DNA of 64,000 nt from Nostoc sp. FACHB-280 (GTDB taxonomy: Bacteria > Cyanobacteriota > Cyanobacteriia > Cyanobacteriales > Nostocaceae), in contig NZ_JACJSD010000001.1 of NCBI RefSeq assembly GCF_014697615.1, positions 124,001 to 188,000 on the forward strand. Direction: 5' to 3'. Below the pieces are notes generated by a model. That model was not told the DNA's origin, ran no database searches, and saw nothing but the letters and a program-made list of their open reading frames with translations. Numbering within the stretch: the stretch's first letter is position 1; the number at the start of each line of letters is the position of its first letter. Positions 18,257 to 28,100 of this stretch are shown piece after piece. A program made the position numbers and the translations under genes.

Positions 18257-21200
18257 TTATTCTTTGAGCAAATCTTCCGCGCAAACTAATTGCAATTGAA
18301 TAATTTCACGCATCTGCTGACTAAAATCTTGGCGTGCTTGTAAAAAAGCTGTATGTGCTTGAGTTATCCGAGCATTATTAGCATTCAGCTTTTGACAGTG
18401 AGAGGTATTTATCTCCAGCATTCTGATTAGGGTATTTAAATCTTGATTGGTAGCAGATGCTTGTGTTGGTGTGGCGATTAACTCAGAAGATTCTACTTTT
18501 TCTGCTGCTGTAAAACCGTGTTCAATGATATTTTTCATTGAAACTTCTGCATTTTGCGTTAGAATTTCACCGCCTAAGATTTTATGAGTATCTTGCAGCG
18601 ATTTGATGATATCAATCTCATCAGGTAATGGTATATTTGAATGCAGATTTTCAGGCTGAATTCCTTTCGTTTTTCCTGGTAAATCTTGGAAAAGTTTGCG
18701 GTTTTCTTCAGTCAAAATACTGGCGGTGATTGATTCACCACCGACGGTAACAGTGCGTAAGGTAGCTTTATTTTGTTTAGGCGCAGGTGTGAGATTGTAG
18801 AGTGGAGATAAATCGACAGCTACGCGATGGCTGAGAAGTTTTGCTAGTGCTTTGACAATGGTAGTGTGGTCATCCATACCCCGACGGTTGAGGGATACGG
18901 TGATATGGTCTTTGTCTTCGAGAATTTTATCAATCCAGCGCGAACAAACACCACCCGCACCAGCTTCGATGAAGATTCTCGCGCCGTCGTCGTGAAGGCG
19001 GTTAACTAGGCGAGGAAAGTCTAATTGTTGGCATAGTCCGGTGGCGATGCTACGAGCGATCGCACCACTCTCTAGTACAATAGGCTGATATTCAGCCGCA
19101 GAATAAAAGGTTACACCTGCTAAATTCTGGGATGGCAAAGTATTTAATTTGACTAACTCTCCATACTCCGATCGCATCGTTTCACAGTGGATAACGTGAT
19201 CGAAAGGAGCCGTAAAAGAATTACAACCCAAGGCTGCAATGACTCGCTTACAAGCGGCAGGTTCACCAGCAATTAAGACTTCTTCCGGTGTATTAATTTG
19301 CGTGAGATAAACTTGTGGCTCGTTCTTGATAGCTTCCTGTACCTGTTCAGGACTCGCCATCAAAACGAAGTTACCCCAAAAGTTCTTGTCTGAATTATCT
19401 GTGTTTGGCAAACCCCAAAATTCACGCACCGCATTTTTCGGGCCAGATAACCTATTTCCAAACAACGCCGAGGAGTTGAAAGAATTACTACCTTGGAAGA
19501 AATCATTCCAAACTCCTTGCGCTACCATCATGCTGGTTTCACCCAAGCTGTAACCGAATACATACTTCGGCTTGAGTTGAAAGTCATCACAAATAACTGT
19601 GGTGAGCAGTCTGGTAAAAAACATTTCCGCTTCAAACATTGCTAAAGAATCATCTAGCAATTGCTTTTCTAGAGTCTCTAGCTGTCTGAGGGATAACTTA
19701 CTCAAACTTCTGGGAAAAACTCGTAGTTCTACATCCGCTACCCGCTTATTCAGACTCTTCACCATGTAGTCGTTGAAGATTCTAGGGAATAGGCGGAAGA
19801 GATTTCGACCCATACCGACGTATGAATTCACCGCCGCCGGATACACATAGGCAATTTCGCCATGCTTTCCGAGAGGCTTGGGAGTGAAGTAACTACCTAT
19901 AGGTGTTTGCCAGTCTGTACCTTTTTCAAATGCCGTTTTAATACCCTTACGCGCCGACTCAATTTCTTTGAGGAGTTCTTTTTTATTCCGTCCGTTAATG
20001 GCGATGGCGTATTGTGCTTGGGAGTTGGCTTTGTATGCAGCAAAAGCTTGACTTGCACAGTCGGATAAAGAAGAACTAGTTTCAATACTCTTTTGCAGAC
20101 TATCGAGAGCCGAAAAAATACTCTCCCTGTCGTTAGCAGTTATCGGGAACAGATGATATGACATTTGTTCTAGATATCGGCTAGGGCGTTCTTCTTGCGT
20201 GGGGTCTTCCGAGATAATCACATGAGCAAAAGTCCCATCACAACCCAGTCCATTAATTGCAGCTATCCGACGGTCAGAGTCTTTACCCAAGAACCAAGGA
20301 CGAGATTCTGTAGCCACATAAAAAGGACTATTTTCCCATTGTTGGGGTGTTTTCACACCAGACCAGTTAGGAGTACCAGGAATGTAGCGATAGTAAAGAC
20401 ACAAAGCTGTTTTGATTAAGCTGGCAATTCCCGAAGCTACTTGAGTGTGTCCGACATTGGCTTTGACGCTACCAATAGCAGAGTGCAAACCATGACCTAC
20501 TGATGGGTATGTTTGCAATAAGCCTGTGATTTCGGTTTCGTCTTCTTGGGGAATACCACTGGCGCAAACCTCCACATATTTCACCTGAGAAGGTTGTACA
20601 CCTGCGCTATGGAAGGCTTCGTTAGCTGAATTGACGAGAGATTGTCCGATACTAACAGCATCAATGGTGGCATAAATGCGATCGCCATTCGCTTGCGCCA
20701 CATCGTAGCGTTTAAGAACAACTACACCAGCACCTTCACCCACATTCCAACCGTTGGCTTTTTGGTCATAACTCAACGTATTGACACCAGTGTTTATCTT
20801 GGCAGTTTGATTGCGTAACAACACATTCTCTACACCACCAGCCAAGTCAACAGCACCAACAATGGCTGCATCAGCTTCGCCAGTCATCAGTAGCATTTGC
20901 GCGACTTCCAAAGCTTTAAAAGCCGAAGTCTCTACAGCCGTGAGGGTGAAAGCAGGCCCGGTGAAGTTCCACAGCGAAGAAATACGACTCGCCATAATGT
21001 TAGCGATGTAGCTTAAATACTCACCAATTTCTACTTGTTGGTGAACGCTATCCTTAACGATGGTTTCTAATTGAGTAATCTTTTCTGGTGGTAAGGTAAT
21101 TTCCGCCGCATTCAAACCATCTTTGACTTGCCAAGACAAATCCCATCTTTGCTGTAACTGGTGGACAGATAACTCTGTTTCAGCAGCAATAATTACCGCG

Positions 21201-21553
21201 ACATTACCACCTTCGGGTAGATTTGCATCTTTGATGGCGCGTTCTGCAACCTTTAGCAGTAATAGTTGTTGGGGGTTGATTTTTTCGACTTCGTTGGGAG
21301 GAATTTTATAGGCTAAAGTATCGATTTCAAAGTCTTTGATATATGCTCCAACGGGGGGTTTGCCTTCAGCTAAACCGTAGTCTTGGAGTAAATCTTTTTC
21401 TGTGTCGATGCCATACCATCTTTTTTCGGGTAGAGGTATGAAGTGTTGTTTACCGTCATAAATACTGCGTTCAAAGGCATCTAAGTTATGGCATTCGCCA
21501 AAGAAGGCATCCATGCCAATAATGGCAATTTTGTTTTTATTATCTTGGGTCAT
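18257..21553 (-). CDS. hglC: HglC: CLF-like ketosynthase domain plus acyltransferase
   Basis: A 1098-residue synthase component. The N-terminal ~470 residues have a ketosynthase fold, but the nucleophile position is Glu208 (TAVETSAFKALE instead of the DAACSSA type) and the first active-site His motif is degenerate (VCASGIP). SVKANVGHT is kept. This is the pattern of a chain-length factor rather than a condensing enzyme. An acyltransferase follows, with Ser669 in GYSLGE and a later His in FDHVIHCE. The last ~170 residues are helical with no recognised domain. With HglD (KS) and HglA (ER) it recreates the KS-CLF-AT-ER order of PUFA synthases. It is 108 bases downstream of hglD in the same operon. 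Confidence 0.88.
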   Translation of the reverse strand: MTQDNKNKIAIIGMDAFFGECHNLDAFERSIYDGKQHFIPLPEKRWYGIDTEKDLLQDYGLAEGKPPVGAYIKDFEIDTLAYKIPPNEVEKINPQQLLLLKVAERAIKDANLPEGGNVAVIIAAETELSVHQLQQRWDLSWQVKDGLNAAEITLPPEKITQLETIVKDSVHQQVEIGEYLSYIANIMASRISSLWNFTGPAFTLTAVETSAFKALEVAQMLLMTGEADAAIVGAVDLAGGVENVLLRNQTAKINTGVNTLSYDQKANGWNVGEGAGVVVLKRYDVAQANGDRIYATIDAVSIGQSLVNSANEAFHSAGVQPSQVKYVEVCASGIPQEDETEITGLLQTYPSVGHGLHSAIGSVKANVGHTQVASGIASLIKTALCLYYRYIPGTPNWSGVKTPQQWENSPFYVATESRPWFLGKDSDRRIAAINGLGCDGTFAHVIISEDPTQEERPSRYLEQMSYHLFPITANDRESIFSALDSLQKSIETSSSLSDCASQAFAAYKANSQAQYAIAINGRNKKELLKEIESARKGIKTAFEKGTDWQTPIGSYFTPKPLGKHGEIAYVYPAAVNSYVGMGRNLFRLFPRIFNDYMVKSLNKRVADVELRVFPRSLSKLSLRQLETLEKQLLDDSLAMFEAEMFFTRLLTTVICDDFQLKPKYVFGYSLGETSMMVAQGVWNDFFQGSNSFNSSALFGNRLSGPKNAVREFWGLPNTDNSDKNFWGNFVLMASPEQVQEAIKNEPQVYLTQINTPEEVLIAGEPAACKRVIAALGCNSFTAPFDHVIHCETMRSEYGELVKLNTLPSQNLAGVTFYSAAEYQPIVLESGAIARSIATGLCQQLDFPRLVNRLHDDGARIFIEAGAGGVCSRWIDKILEDKDHITVSLNRRGMDDHTTIVKALAKLLSHRVAVDLSPLYNLTPAPKQNKATLRTVTVGGESITASILTEENRKLFQDLPGKTKGIQPENLHSNIPLPDEIDIIKSLQDTHKILGGEILTQNAEVSMKNIIEHGFTAAEKVESSELIATPTQASATNQDLNTLIRMLEINTSHCQKLNANNARITQAHTAFLQARQDFSQQMREIIQLQLVCAEDLLKE

Positions 21554-21573
21554 TATTGAGTACCTAAAATGAA

Positions 21574-21700
21574 TTTAAACGAACCGCAAAGAACGCAAAG
21601 AGCGCGAAGGGAAGAAGGCAAGAAGAGAAAATGAAGCTTACGCGAAAAACCTCTAAAACTCTTATTCCTTTGTGTCCTTTGCGTCCTTCGCGGTTTTCTC
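21574..21700. repeat. Dispersed repeat between hglD and hglC, running into hglD
   Basis: AAACGAACCGCAAAGAACGC then AAAGAGCGCGAAGGGAAG from ~21577, and an oppositely oriented block to ~21697 (CCTTTGTGTCCTTTGCGTCC and on). The latter encodes the stop codon and last ~10 residues of hglD. Confidence 0.75.
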
Positions 21701-23041
21701 CAAAATAATGTGTGAATTAGTTCCACCAAAACCAAAGGCACTTAAGGCTACGCGTTTAGTCGAATTATTGTTAGGCCAAGGTGTTGTAGTTTTAACAATA
21801 TTTTTGGGTGAAATGACAGTATTTTCTGCACCGATGGGTTCGTCAACATTAATTGTGGGTGGAATTACACCATGATTCATGCTGTAAATTGCTTTGGTTA
21901 AACCCACCATTCCAGCACCTACTAATAAATGTCCGACGTTTGATTTAGCAGAACCTACTAAAGGTGATGCTTTGTGTTCACCAAAAAAGCTTTCTACAGA
22001 ACTACATTCGGTGGTGTCGCCTAAGAGTGTGCCTGTAGCGTGACACTCTAGATAATCAATATCTTTGGGGCTGAGTTGGGCTTCTTGATAAGCTCGTTCG
22101 TAAGCTAATATTTGTCCTTTGGCGTTGGGACTGAGTAGGTGTTTGCCTCTACCATCGTTGGAGAGTCCGTTACCGCAAACAGTAGCGAGAATATTATCAC
22201 CATCTCTGACAGCATCACTGTAGCGTTTGAGAACTACCATACCGATTCCTTCGGAGGTAATTAAGCCGCGTGATGCTTTATCTAGGGGACGGCTAATTCC
22301 GTTTTCTGGATATCCTTGAATACCAGAAAAGAGCATTCGTAAGAATAAGGGGTCTGAACAGCTAATTGCACCAGCCAGCATTAAGTCGGCTTTGCGTGTT
22401 TGTAGATAGTGGGATGCTAGTTTGATGGAGTAAAAGGCTGAGGAACAAGCGGCATCTATACAAAAATGAGTGCCTGATAATGAGAGAGATTGAGCGATGA
22501 GGGCGGCTGGTAAACCAGATATCATCGCGTTGTAGGATGAGGGTTTGCTGGTTGGAGGGATGGCGGCTAAATGGAAATCTTGATCTTGGAGAAGTTCGGC
22601 GATCGCACCATCAATTGTGCGACGATAAATGGGGGATAATAATTGATTGGAAAGTTTTGTCGGTAGGGCAAGGGTTCCTAAAATTACGCCGCATTTGGCG
22701 AGGGCTTGTTGATTACCTAAATAGCCACTATGTTGTACTGCTTGTTTAGCTGCGTAGAGTGACCATTTAAAGGTGTTATCTAAGCTATTTACTAATGTTG
22801 GTGGTAGGTTGTATTCGCTGGGGTCGAATTGAAAGTTGCGAATAAATCCACCTTGGAGGAAGTAAATTTTTTCCGGTTTGCCTTTAGCACTGTCGTAAAA
22901 TATTGTGGGATCAACACCAATTTCGGCGAGTGTAACTTCTGAGGTTGAGTTTTTTTGGTCGGTGATATTCTGCCAAAATTGTTCGGGATTATTTGCGTCG
23001 GGGAAAAGGCAGGATATACCGATGATGGCTATTTTTTCCAC
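21662..23041 (-). CDS. hglD: HglD: stand-alone beta-ketoacyl synthase
   Basis: A 459-residue condensing enzyme of the PKS/PUFA type. The catalytic triad is visible: Cys199 in CIDAACSSAF, His in ECHATGTLLGD and His in SNVGHLLVGAG. The N-terminus MEKIAIIGISCLFPDA is the standard KS start. The domain ends at the expected GFGGTNSHIILEKTA. The final residues KDAKDTKE are encoded by a dispersed repeat and look like an acquired tail. It probably pairs with the CLF-like domain of HglC, as the KS half of a KS-CLF heterodimer-like unit. Naming follows Anabaena gene order and may be swapped with another hgl letter. Confidence 0.87.
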   Translation of the reverse strand: MEKIAIIGISCLFPDANNPEQFWQNITDQKNSTSEVTLAEIGVDPTIFYDSAKGKPEKIYFLQGGFIRNFQFDPSEYNLPPTLVNSLDNTFKWSLYAAKQAVQHSGYLGNQQALAKCGVILGTLALPTKLSNQLLSPIYRRTIDGAIAELLQDQDFHLAAIPPTSKPSSYNAMISGLPAALIAQSLSLSGTHFCIDAACSSAFYSIKLASHYLQTRKADLMLAGAISCSDPLFLRMLFSGIQGYPENGISRPLDKASRGLITSEGIGMVVLKRYSDAVRDGDNILATVCGNGLSNDGRGKHLLSPNAKGQILAYERAYQEAQLSPKDIDYLECHATGTLLGDTTECSSVESFFGEHKASPLVGSAKSNVGHLLVGAGMVGLTKAIYSMNHGVIPPTINVDEPIGAENTVISPKNIVKTTTPWPNNNSTKRVALSAFGFGGTNSHIILEKTAKDAKDTKE

Positions 23042-23104
23042 TGTTGTTTTCCTCGTTGGGGTGGGTTTTTGGATTTACGGTGTTCCCCGGAGTGGAAAGT
23101 TTAT

Positions 23105-23200
23105 GTCACGCAGAGGCGCGGAGAGTGGGAAGGTGTGTTTTCCCAGAGTATTTTTTTTAACGAACCGCAAAGGGCGCAAAGAGCGCAAAGAAGAGGAGAC
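23105..23200. repeat. Dispersed repeats between the KR-DH gene and hglD
   Basis: CACGCAGAGGCGCGGAGAG near 23107 and AACGAACCGCAAAGGGCGC with GCAAAGAGCGCAAAG at 23159-23190. These are members of the same repeat group as at 18029, 21574 and 25036. Confidence 0.7.
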
Positions 23201-23279
23201 TAAAGAGAGATAGATATGAGTATACTATTGCTATTTTAAACGCAGAGTGAAGGGAACTTTCATCTGCGTTTACCTGCTG

Positions 23280-25010
23280 TTATTTATTCATCATTCTCAT
23301 AGGCCAAATTACTGCTTTGGCTCCGAGGATGCGGGAGTAAATTTTACCTTCACGGTCGTGGATGTAATAGTCGGAGGTTACGCCTGTGGCTGTTTTTGCT
23401 TTGACTTCGCAAGAAACGTAGAAGATTTCATCGCAAGGTAAGGCGAGGAATTGTTCGGAGTGGGTTAGTTGTCCTGGTAAGCAAATTTCTTGATGGAAAT
23501 GGTTTAGCCAAACCCATAATGGTTGTGTGCTTAAATCATTACAATATGGGTTGTGCCAATTGATAGGAAATTGCCCTTGTTTTTGAGCAGAAATTGATGC
23601 CCAATAGCATTCGGCGGTGATTTTTTCGGGGGTAATGTTGATGACTCTGGTGATTTTTTGGAATGCTGGGCCGTGGAATAATGAGGAGCTATCTTTTTGA
23701 TAAAAGTCTGTGCCAGTGGTGGTGATGATGTTATCTTCGGTGAGGTTTACTGATTCGTAAACTGGGGCTTCTGGCATTTTCCGCACGATTTTAATATTGG
23801 CGCGGAAGTGATAATGGGTTTTGCCTTCTGGTGTTTTACTTAAGATTGTGGTTTGTAATTCGACAAATTCAGATTCACTTTTTGCAAGTTCTTGAATTTC
23901 CAGAATATGTTCGCTGACGTTGGAATTAGCGAAGGTAATTCCTTTGAGAACTTTGAATTCTTTACAACTTAAATAGCGATAACCTGGATGTAATTCTTCA
24001 CAAGCATTAATCATCCAAGACATGGCGCAGGTTGCTGGTAATACGGGAGAACCAGCGATGACATGATCATATAAGAAGGGATTTGCTTCTAATACGATGC
24101 GGCGACGAATGCGGTAGCTTTTGAGTTCTGCATCTAAGGGTGCGGGTGGGCGAATTGTAGGGCTACCGATAACTACTTGGGTAGAGTCATGGTGTGCTGG
24201 ATGCAGTTCATTCACTAGCATTTGTGCGCCGATATCTACAGGGATAATATCAATTCCGCGTTCGGCGAAGGCTTTTTTGAGTTCTGGTGTCACCATCCCG
24301 CTATCCCAGCCGCCCCAGTTGATTGCAACTACGTGACAATTGGGATGGTTTTGTTTGAATAGATGCGCTGATTTGTTGAGAATTTCGTTGGCGATCGCAT
24401 AATCAGATTGCCCAATATTACCGTAAAATCCAGTTACGGAGGAGAAAAATACTAATTGTTCTATTTGGTTGGGGTTAACGCAATTCAGTAGATTTTCTAA
24501 GCCTTGAACTTTGGCGGTATAAACTTTTTCAAAGTCTTGGTCGGTTTTCTTTTCGATTAATTTATCAGCTAAGTTACCAGCACCGTGAATAATGCCAGTT
24601 ATTGCACCAGTGCGTGCAACTGTGGCTGCTAGTTTTTGTTGTAATTCGGCAACATTTGTCACATCAGTACTCAGATATTCAACTTTCGCGCCTGTGGCTT
24701 GAATCTCTGCTATTGTCTGTTTAATTTCTCGGCTAGAAGCAATTTTGTTATATATTTTCTGTACGCTTATGGGTGTAGGTTTTTCACCTTGCGCGAGCAG
24801 ATTTTCCATGATGCGTTTTTTTAATGCAGCATCTTCAAAACAATCTTTGGCGAAGTCTGGTTCGTTTTCTAATATTTCGGAACGACCAAGCAGAATAAAT
24901 GTACAAGGTTGTTGTTGTGCAAGTTTTTTAACGCAGAGGGAGGTGATTCCTTTCGCACCGCCACTGACGAGAAATACTGAGGAGGAACGAACCTGAGTTG
25001 CTGTTGTCAT
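23280..25010 (-). CDS. KR-DH protein of the hgl synthase (catalytic ketoreductase half + dehydratase)
   Basis: A 576-residue two-domain protein. Residues 10-280 are a PKS-type ketoreductase catalytic half: NADPH motif VSGGAKGI, Ser190/Ser191, and Tyr204-Asn208 in QSDYAIAN. Residues ~300-576 are a double-hotdog dehydratase with His316 in the HxxxGxxxxP motif (HVIAGSPVLP). I do not see an obvious second-hotdog Asp-xxx-Gln/His. The ketoreductase lacks its structural half, which instead forms the C-terminus of HglE, encoded just upstream. In Anabaena the hgl genes I remember between hglE and hglD are hglF/hglG; here there is one gene. It supplies ketoreduction and dehydration of the growing chain. 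Confidence 0.85.
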   Translation of the reverse strand: MTTATQVRSSSVFLVSGGAKGITSLCVKKLAQQQPCTFILLGRSEILENEPDFAKDCFEDAALKKRIMENLLAQGEKPTPISVQKIYNKIASSREIKQTIAEIQATGAKVEYLSTDVTNVAELQQKLAATVARTGAITGIIHGAGNLADKLIEKKTDQDFEKVYTAKVQGLENLLNCVNPNQIEQLVFFSSVTGFYGNIGQSDYAIANEILNKSAHLFKQNHPNCHVVAINWGGWDSGMVTPELKKAFAERGIDIIPVDIGAQMLVNELHPAHHDSTQVVIGSPTIRPPAPLDAELKSYRIRRRIVLEANPFLYDHVIAGSPVLPATCAMSWMINACEELHPGYRYLSCKEFKVLKGITFANSNVSEHILEIQELAKSESEFVELQTTILSKTPEGKTHYHFRANIKIVRKMPEAPVYESVNLTEDNIITTTGTDFYQKDSSSLFHGPAFQKITRVINITPEKITAECYWASISAQKQGQFPINWHNPYCNDLSTQPLWVWLNHFHQEICLPGQLTHSEQFLALPCDEIFYVSCEVKAKTATGVTSDYYIHDREGKIYSRILGAKAVIWPMRMMNK

Positions 25011-25035
25011 ATTTGTTTATTGAAGATTTAGAATT

Positions 25036-25103
25036 TAAACGAACCGCCAAGACGCAGAGGACGCGGAGAGAAAGAGTTTGCGCCTTTGCGCCTTTGCGCG
25101 AAA
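25036..25103. repeat. Dispersed repeat between hglE and the KR-DH gene
   Basis: AAACGAACCGCCAAGACGC with GAGGACGCGGAGAG, then GCGCCTTTGCGCCTTTGCGC. It fills nearly all of the 95-base junction. Confidence 0.75.
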
Positions 25104-25105
25104 CT

Positions 25106-28100
25106 TTACTTAACTACGGAAGCCTTCAAAGTAACTCGCCCGTGCGAACCATAACCCACTTCATTGATATAAAGATTCGAGTCGCACAGTTCGGCAATAA
25201 TATGTTCAGCCGATTTTTGTGCATCTATCGCCGGACTCAAATCAACTGAGCGAGCAAATACTTTTGGCCATTCCCATCTCAGGGTTTTGGTAAGTCCGAA
25301 TAAACCACCTGCGATCGCTCCATAATTGGTGTTATGCTCTAACCCAAATGCTCCATCTAAGCGCACTACTGTTAGGAAGCTACTGCGGGTGTAATTGGCG
25401 GTTTCGGTGAGGGATTTCTTCAAGTGTTTCGCTACAAAGAAGATGTGCTTAACTATGGCTTTGTCCTGTTCTACAGCCTGGGGATGGATATGAATAAAGC
25501 TACCAATTGTGCCAATATTAGTTGCGATCGCGGATAATTTGTGTTGGAGTAATTCTTCACTCATATCTGCAAGGGTGATACGTTCTACACCAGCAGGTAA
25601 GGGTGCTTGTTGAGCGATGATAGCTTGGGGGAAGCTTAATACTATTACTTTCCAACCGCGATCGCACAGTGTTTGGACTACGTGGGAGGTAGTGAGGGAG
25701 CCATCATCTGTAATTAAGCAGATGTGGCCCTCTGGTAAACTGAACTCTAAGCTGTCGGGTAGCGGGAGGATTTTCAGTTGCGCGGGACGACGCGCAACGT
25801 TATCGATTACTTGGACTGGCTGGAAGTCCCAGTTAGAATCAGGCTTTTTTTTTTCACCCGCAACTAGGCGTTGCAGGTAATCAACTATTTGACCGATGGT
25901 TCGCAAGTCGCCTAAGTCTTCGACGTTGGGCTTGGGTAGGTTGGGATATGTTTCTTGCATTGCTCCCAAAATTTCTACCCGTTTGATGGAGTCGATACCT
26001 AAGTCGGCTTCCATATCCATTTCGAGTTCCAGCATCTCGACTGGGTAGCCAGTTTTATCGCTGGTAATATTTAGTAGAGTTTGGGCGATATCTGCGTAAT
26101 CTGTGGTATCTTCTACAATCTCTACGACTGGAGTTTCAGCAATTACTACTGTTTCAGGTGCAGGTGCTACAGGAACTACAGGTATAGTAGTAGCGACTGG
26201 CATTTCTGGTGCTGCTGGCGCGGGTAACACTGCAACTCCGACACTTGCACTTCCAGAAGAATTAGATTGCAGATATGTAATAATGTCGCCGATGCTGCGT
26301 TTTTCTGCTAGTTCTTCTAAGTTGGGCTTGGGTAAGTCAGGATACATTTCTTGTAAACCACCCAAGATTTCAACTCGTTTAATGGAGTCAATACCCAAGT
26401 CGGCTTCCATGTCCATCTCTAATTCGAGCATTTCGACTGGGTAGCCAGTTTTGTCACTGATAATAGCGAGGAGGTTTTTGTCTAAGTCGGAGACATCAAC
26501 CGCAGGTACAGCTACAACGGGTGCGCTAACTACAGCTACAGGCTGAGGTGTAGGAATTTGAACAACTGGTGCGGGTGTTTCAACGATAGGCGCGGGTGTG
26601 AAAGCAACAGGTTGAGACACAGGTACAACCGCTACAGGCTGAGGTGCGGGTGTTTCAATGACAGGTGCGGGTGCAACTGCTACAGGCTGGGGTGCTGGTA
26701 CGACTGGTGTTTCAACAGGTTTATGACCATTACCGTTACCATTGCCATTTTTCGCTACAGGCTCAACTACGGGAGTGGTGGGTGCAACAATTTTGGTGGT
26801 TGCAGATACAGGTGCATCGCTGACAGGGGTTGGTTCAATTGCAACACCACCAGCAATTAACTGTGAATATTGTTGCTGAATGAGATTGAAGAAATTTTTG
26901 GCGTATTCTACCTGTTCCAGAAGATATTGTTCATGGATGCGGAGAGTTTCACCTTGTTGGGAGTGAAACTGCATCATACTGCGTTCGACACCTTCCATCA
27001 CCACTAGCTTCAGTTGCGCTACCTCTTGGGAAGACTTGGCGTTAGCGAACAAAGCGTTTTGCTGCTGCATCAGTTGGAAGAATGCTTTGGTATATTCCAT
27101 CTGATGGTTGAGGTACTGACCGTGCGTTTGTAAGTTATCAGATTGATTCTTTTGGAATTGGGTCAGCAGGTACTCTAAGCTTTCTAGCATTCGCTGGTAA
27201 TTTACCAAGTTTTCAGGTGTTGGCATATCAGTTTCCTGGGCTAGTTGATTAGAAAGGATCGCAGGATTCATTTCTGGTTCTGGTGTTGGTTCAGTGATGA
27301 GACTAGTGATAGGAGCAACTTCAGGTGCTGGTTCCGGCTTAATTATTTCTTGAAGACTTACACCTGAACCCTCTAAAACTCTTATCTCTTCTTCGCGCTC
27401 TTCGCGCCCTACCCTGCGGGAAGCCGCTTGCGCGTCTATGCGGTTCGTTTCAGAAAATTCTGGGGTAGCACTAACCACTGGCGCAGGCGCAGCAGGTAAA
27501 GAAACCTTATGTCCACTCTCCAAAGCTTCCTTGAAACCGTTTCTAGTTTTCTCCGAAACGTAGTTAATCCCATTGAGACGCACACTCAAAGTTTTCTTCT
27601 TCTCAGCAGGTAGTGTAGGTTGAACTTGATAAGGGTCAAGATTCTTCAACTGCATCCCAATGACGCGCATTTGTACTGCTGCTTCCCGCAAAGAACGATC
27701 GCTATTTTTCTGAGTGCTAGGATTCAAAGCGATGGTAATATGAGGGCGATCGCCTAAAATATCCTTAACTAAGTTAGTCAAAATCCTCTTCGGCCCAAAT
27801 TCCACAAAGCAAGAACCGCCAGCCGCGTAGATATTCTCAATTTCCTGTTTAAACAGCACCGAACTAGCCAGGTGAGTTTCCAGGATGCGCTGCATTCCTG
27901 TGGGGTCTTGGGGATAAGGCTTACCAGTAACATTGCTGAAAACTGGAATTTGAGCAGTATTAAATTTGACTGACTTTGTGGCGATCGCAAAGGACTTCTG
28001 AGCAAAAGCTATCAGTGAAGTGTGGAAGGCTGCGGAAACAGGCAACGGTACAGCCGCGTATCCCTGTTCTTGCAAAGTCTGACGCACTTTAGCGATTTCT

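Noticed and set aside
22905-23213. 102-codon plus-strand ORF overlapping the start of hglD
   Set aside because: Antisense to hglD and then composed of repeat DNA; a shadow ORF.
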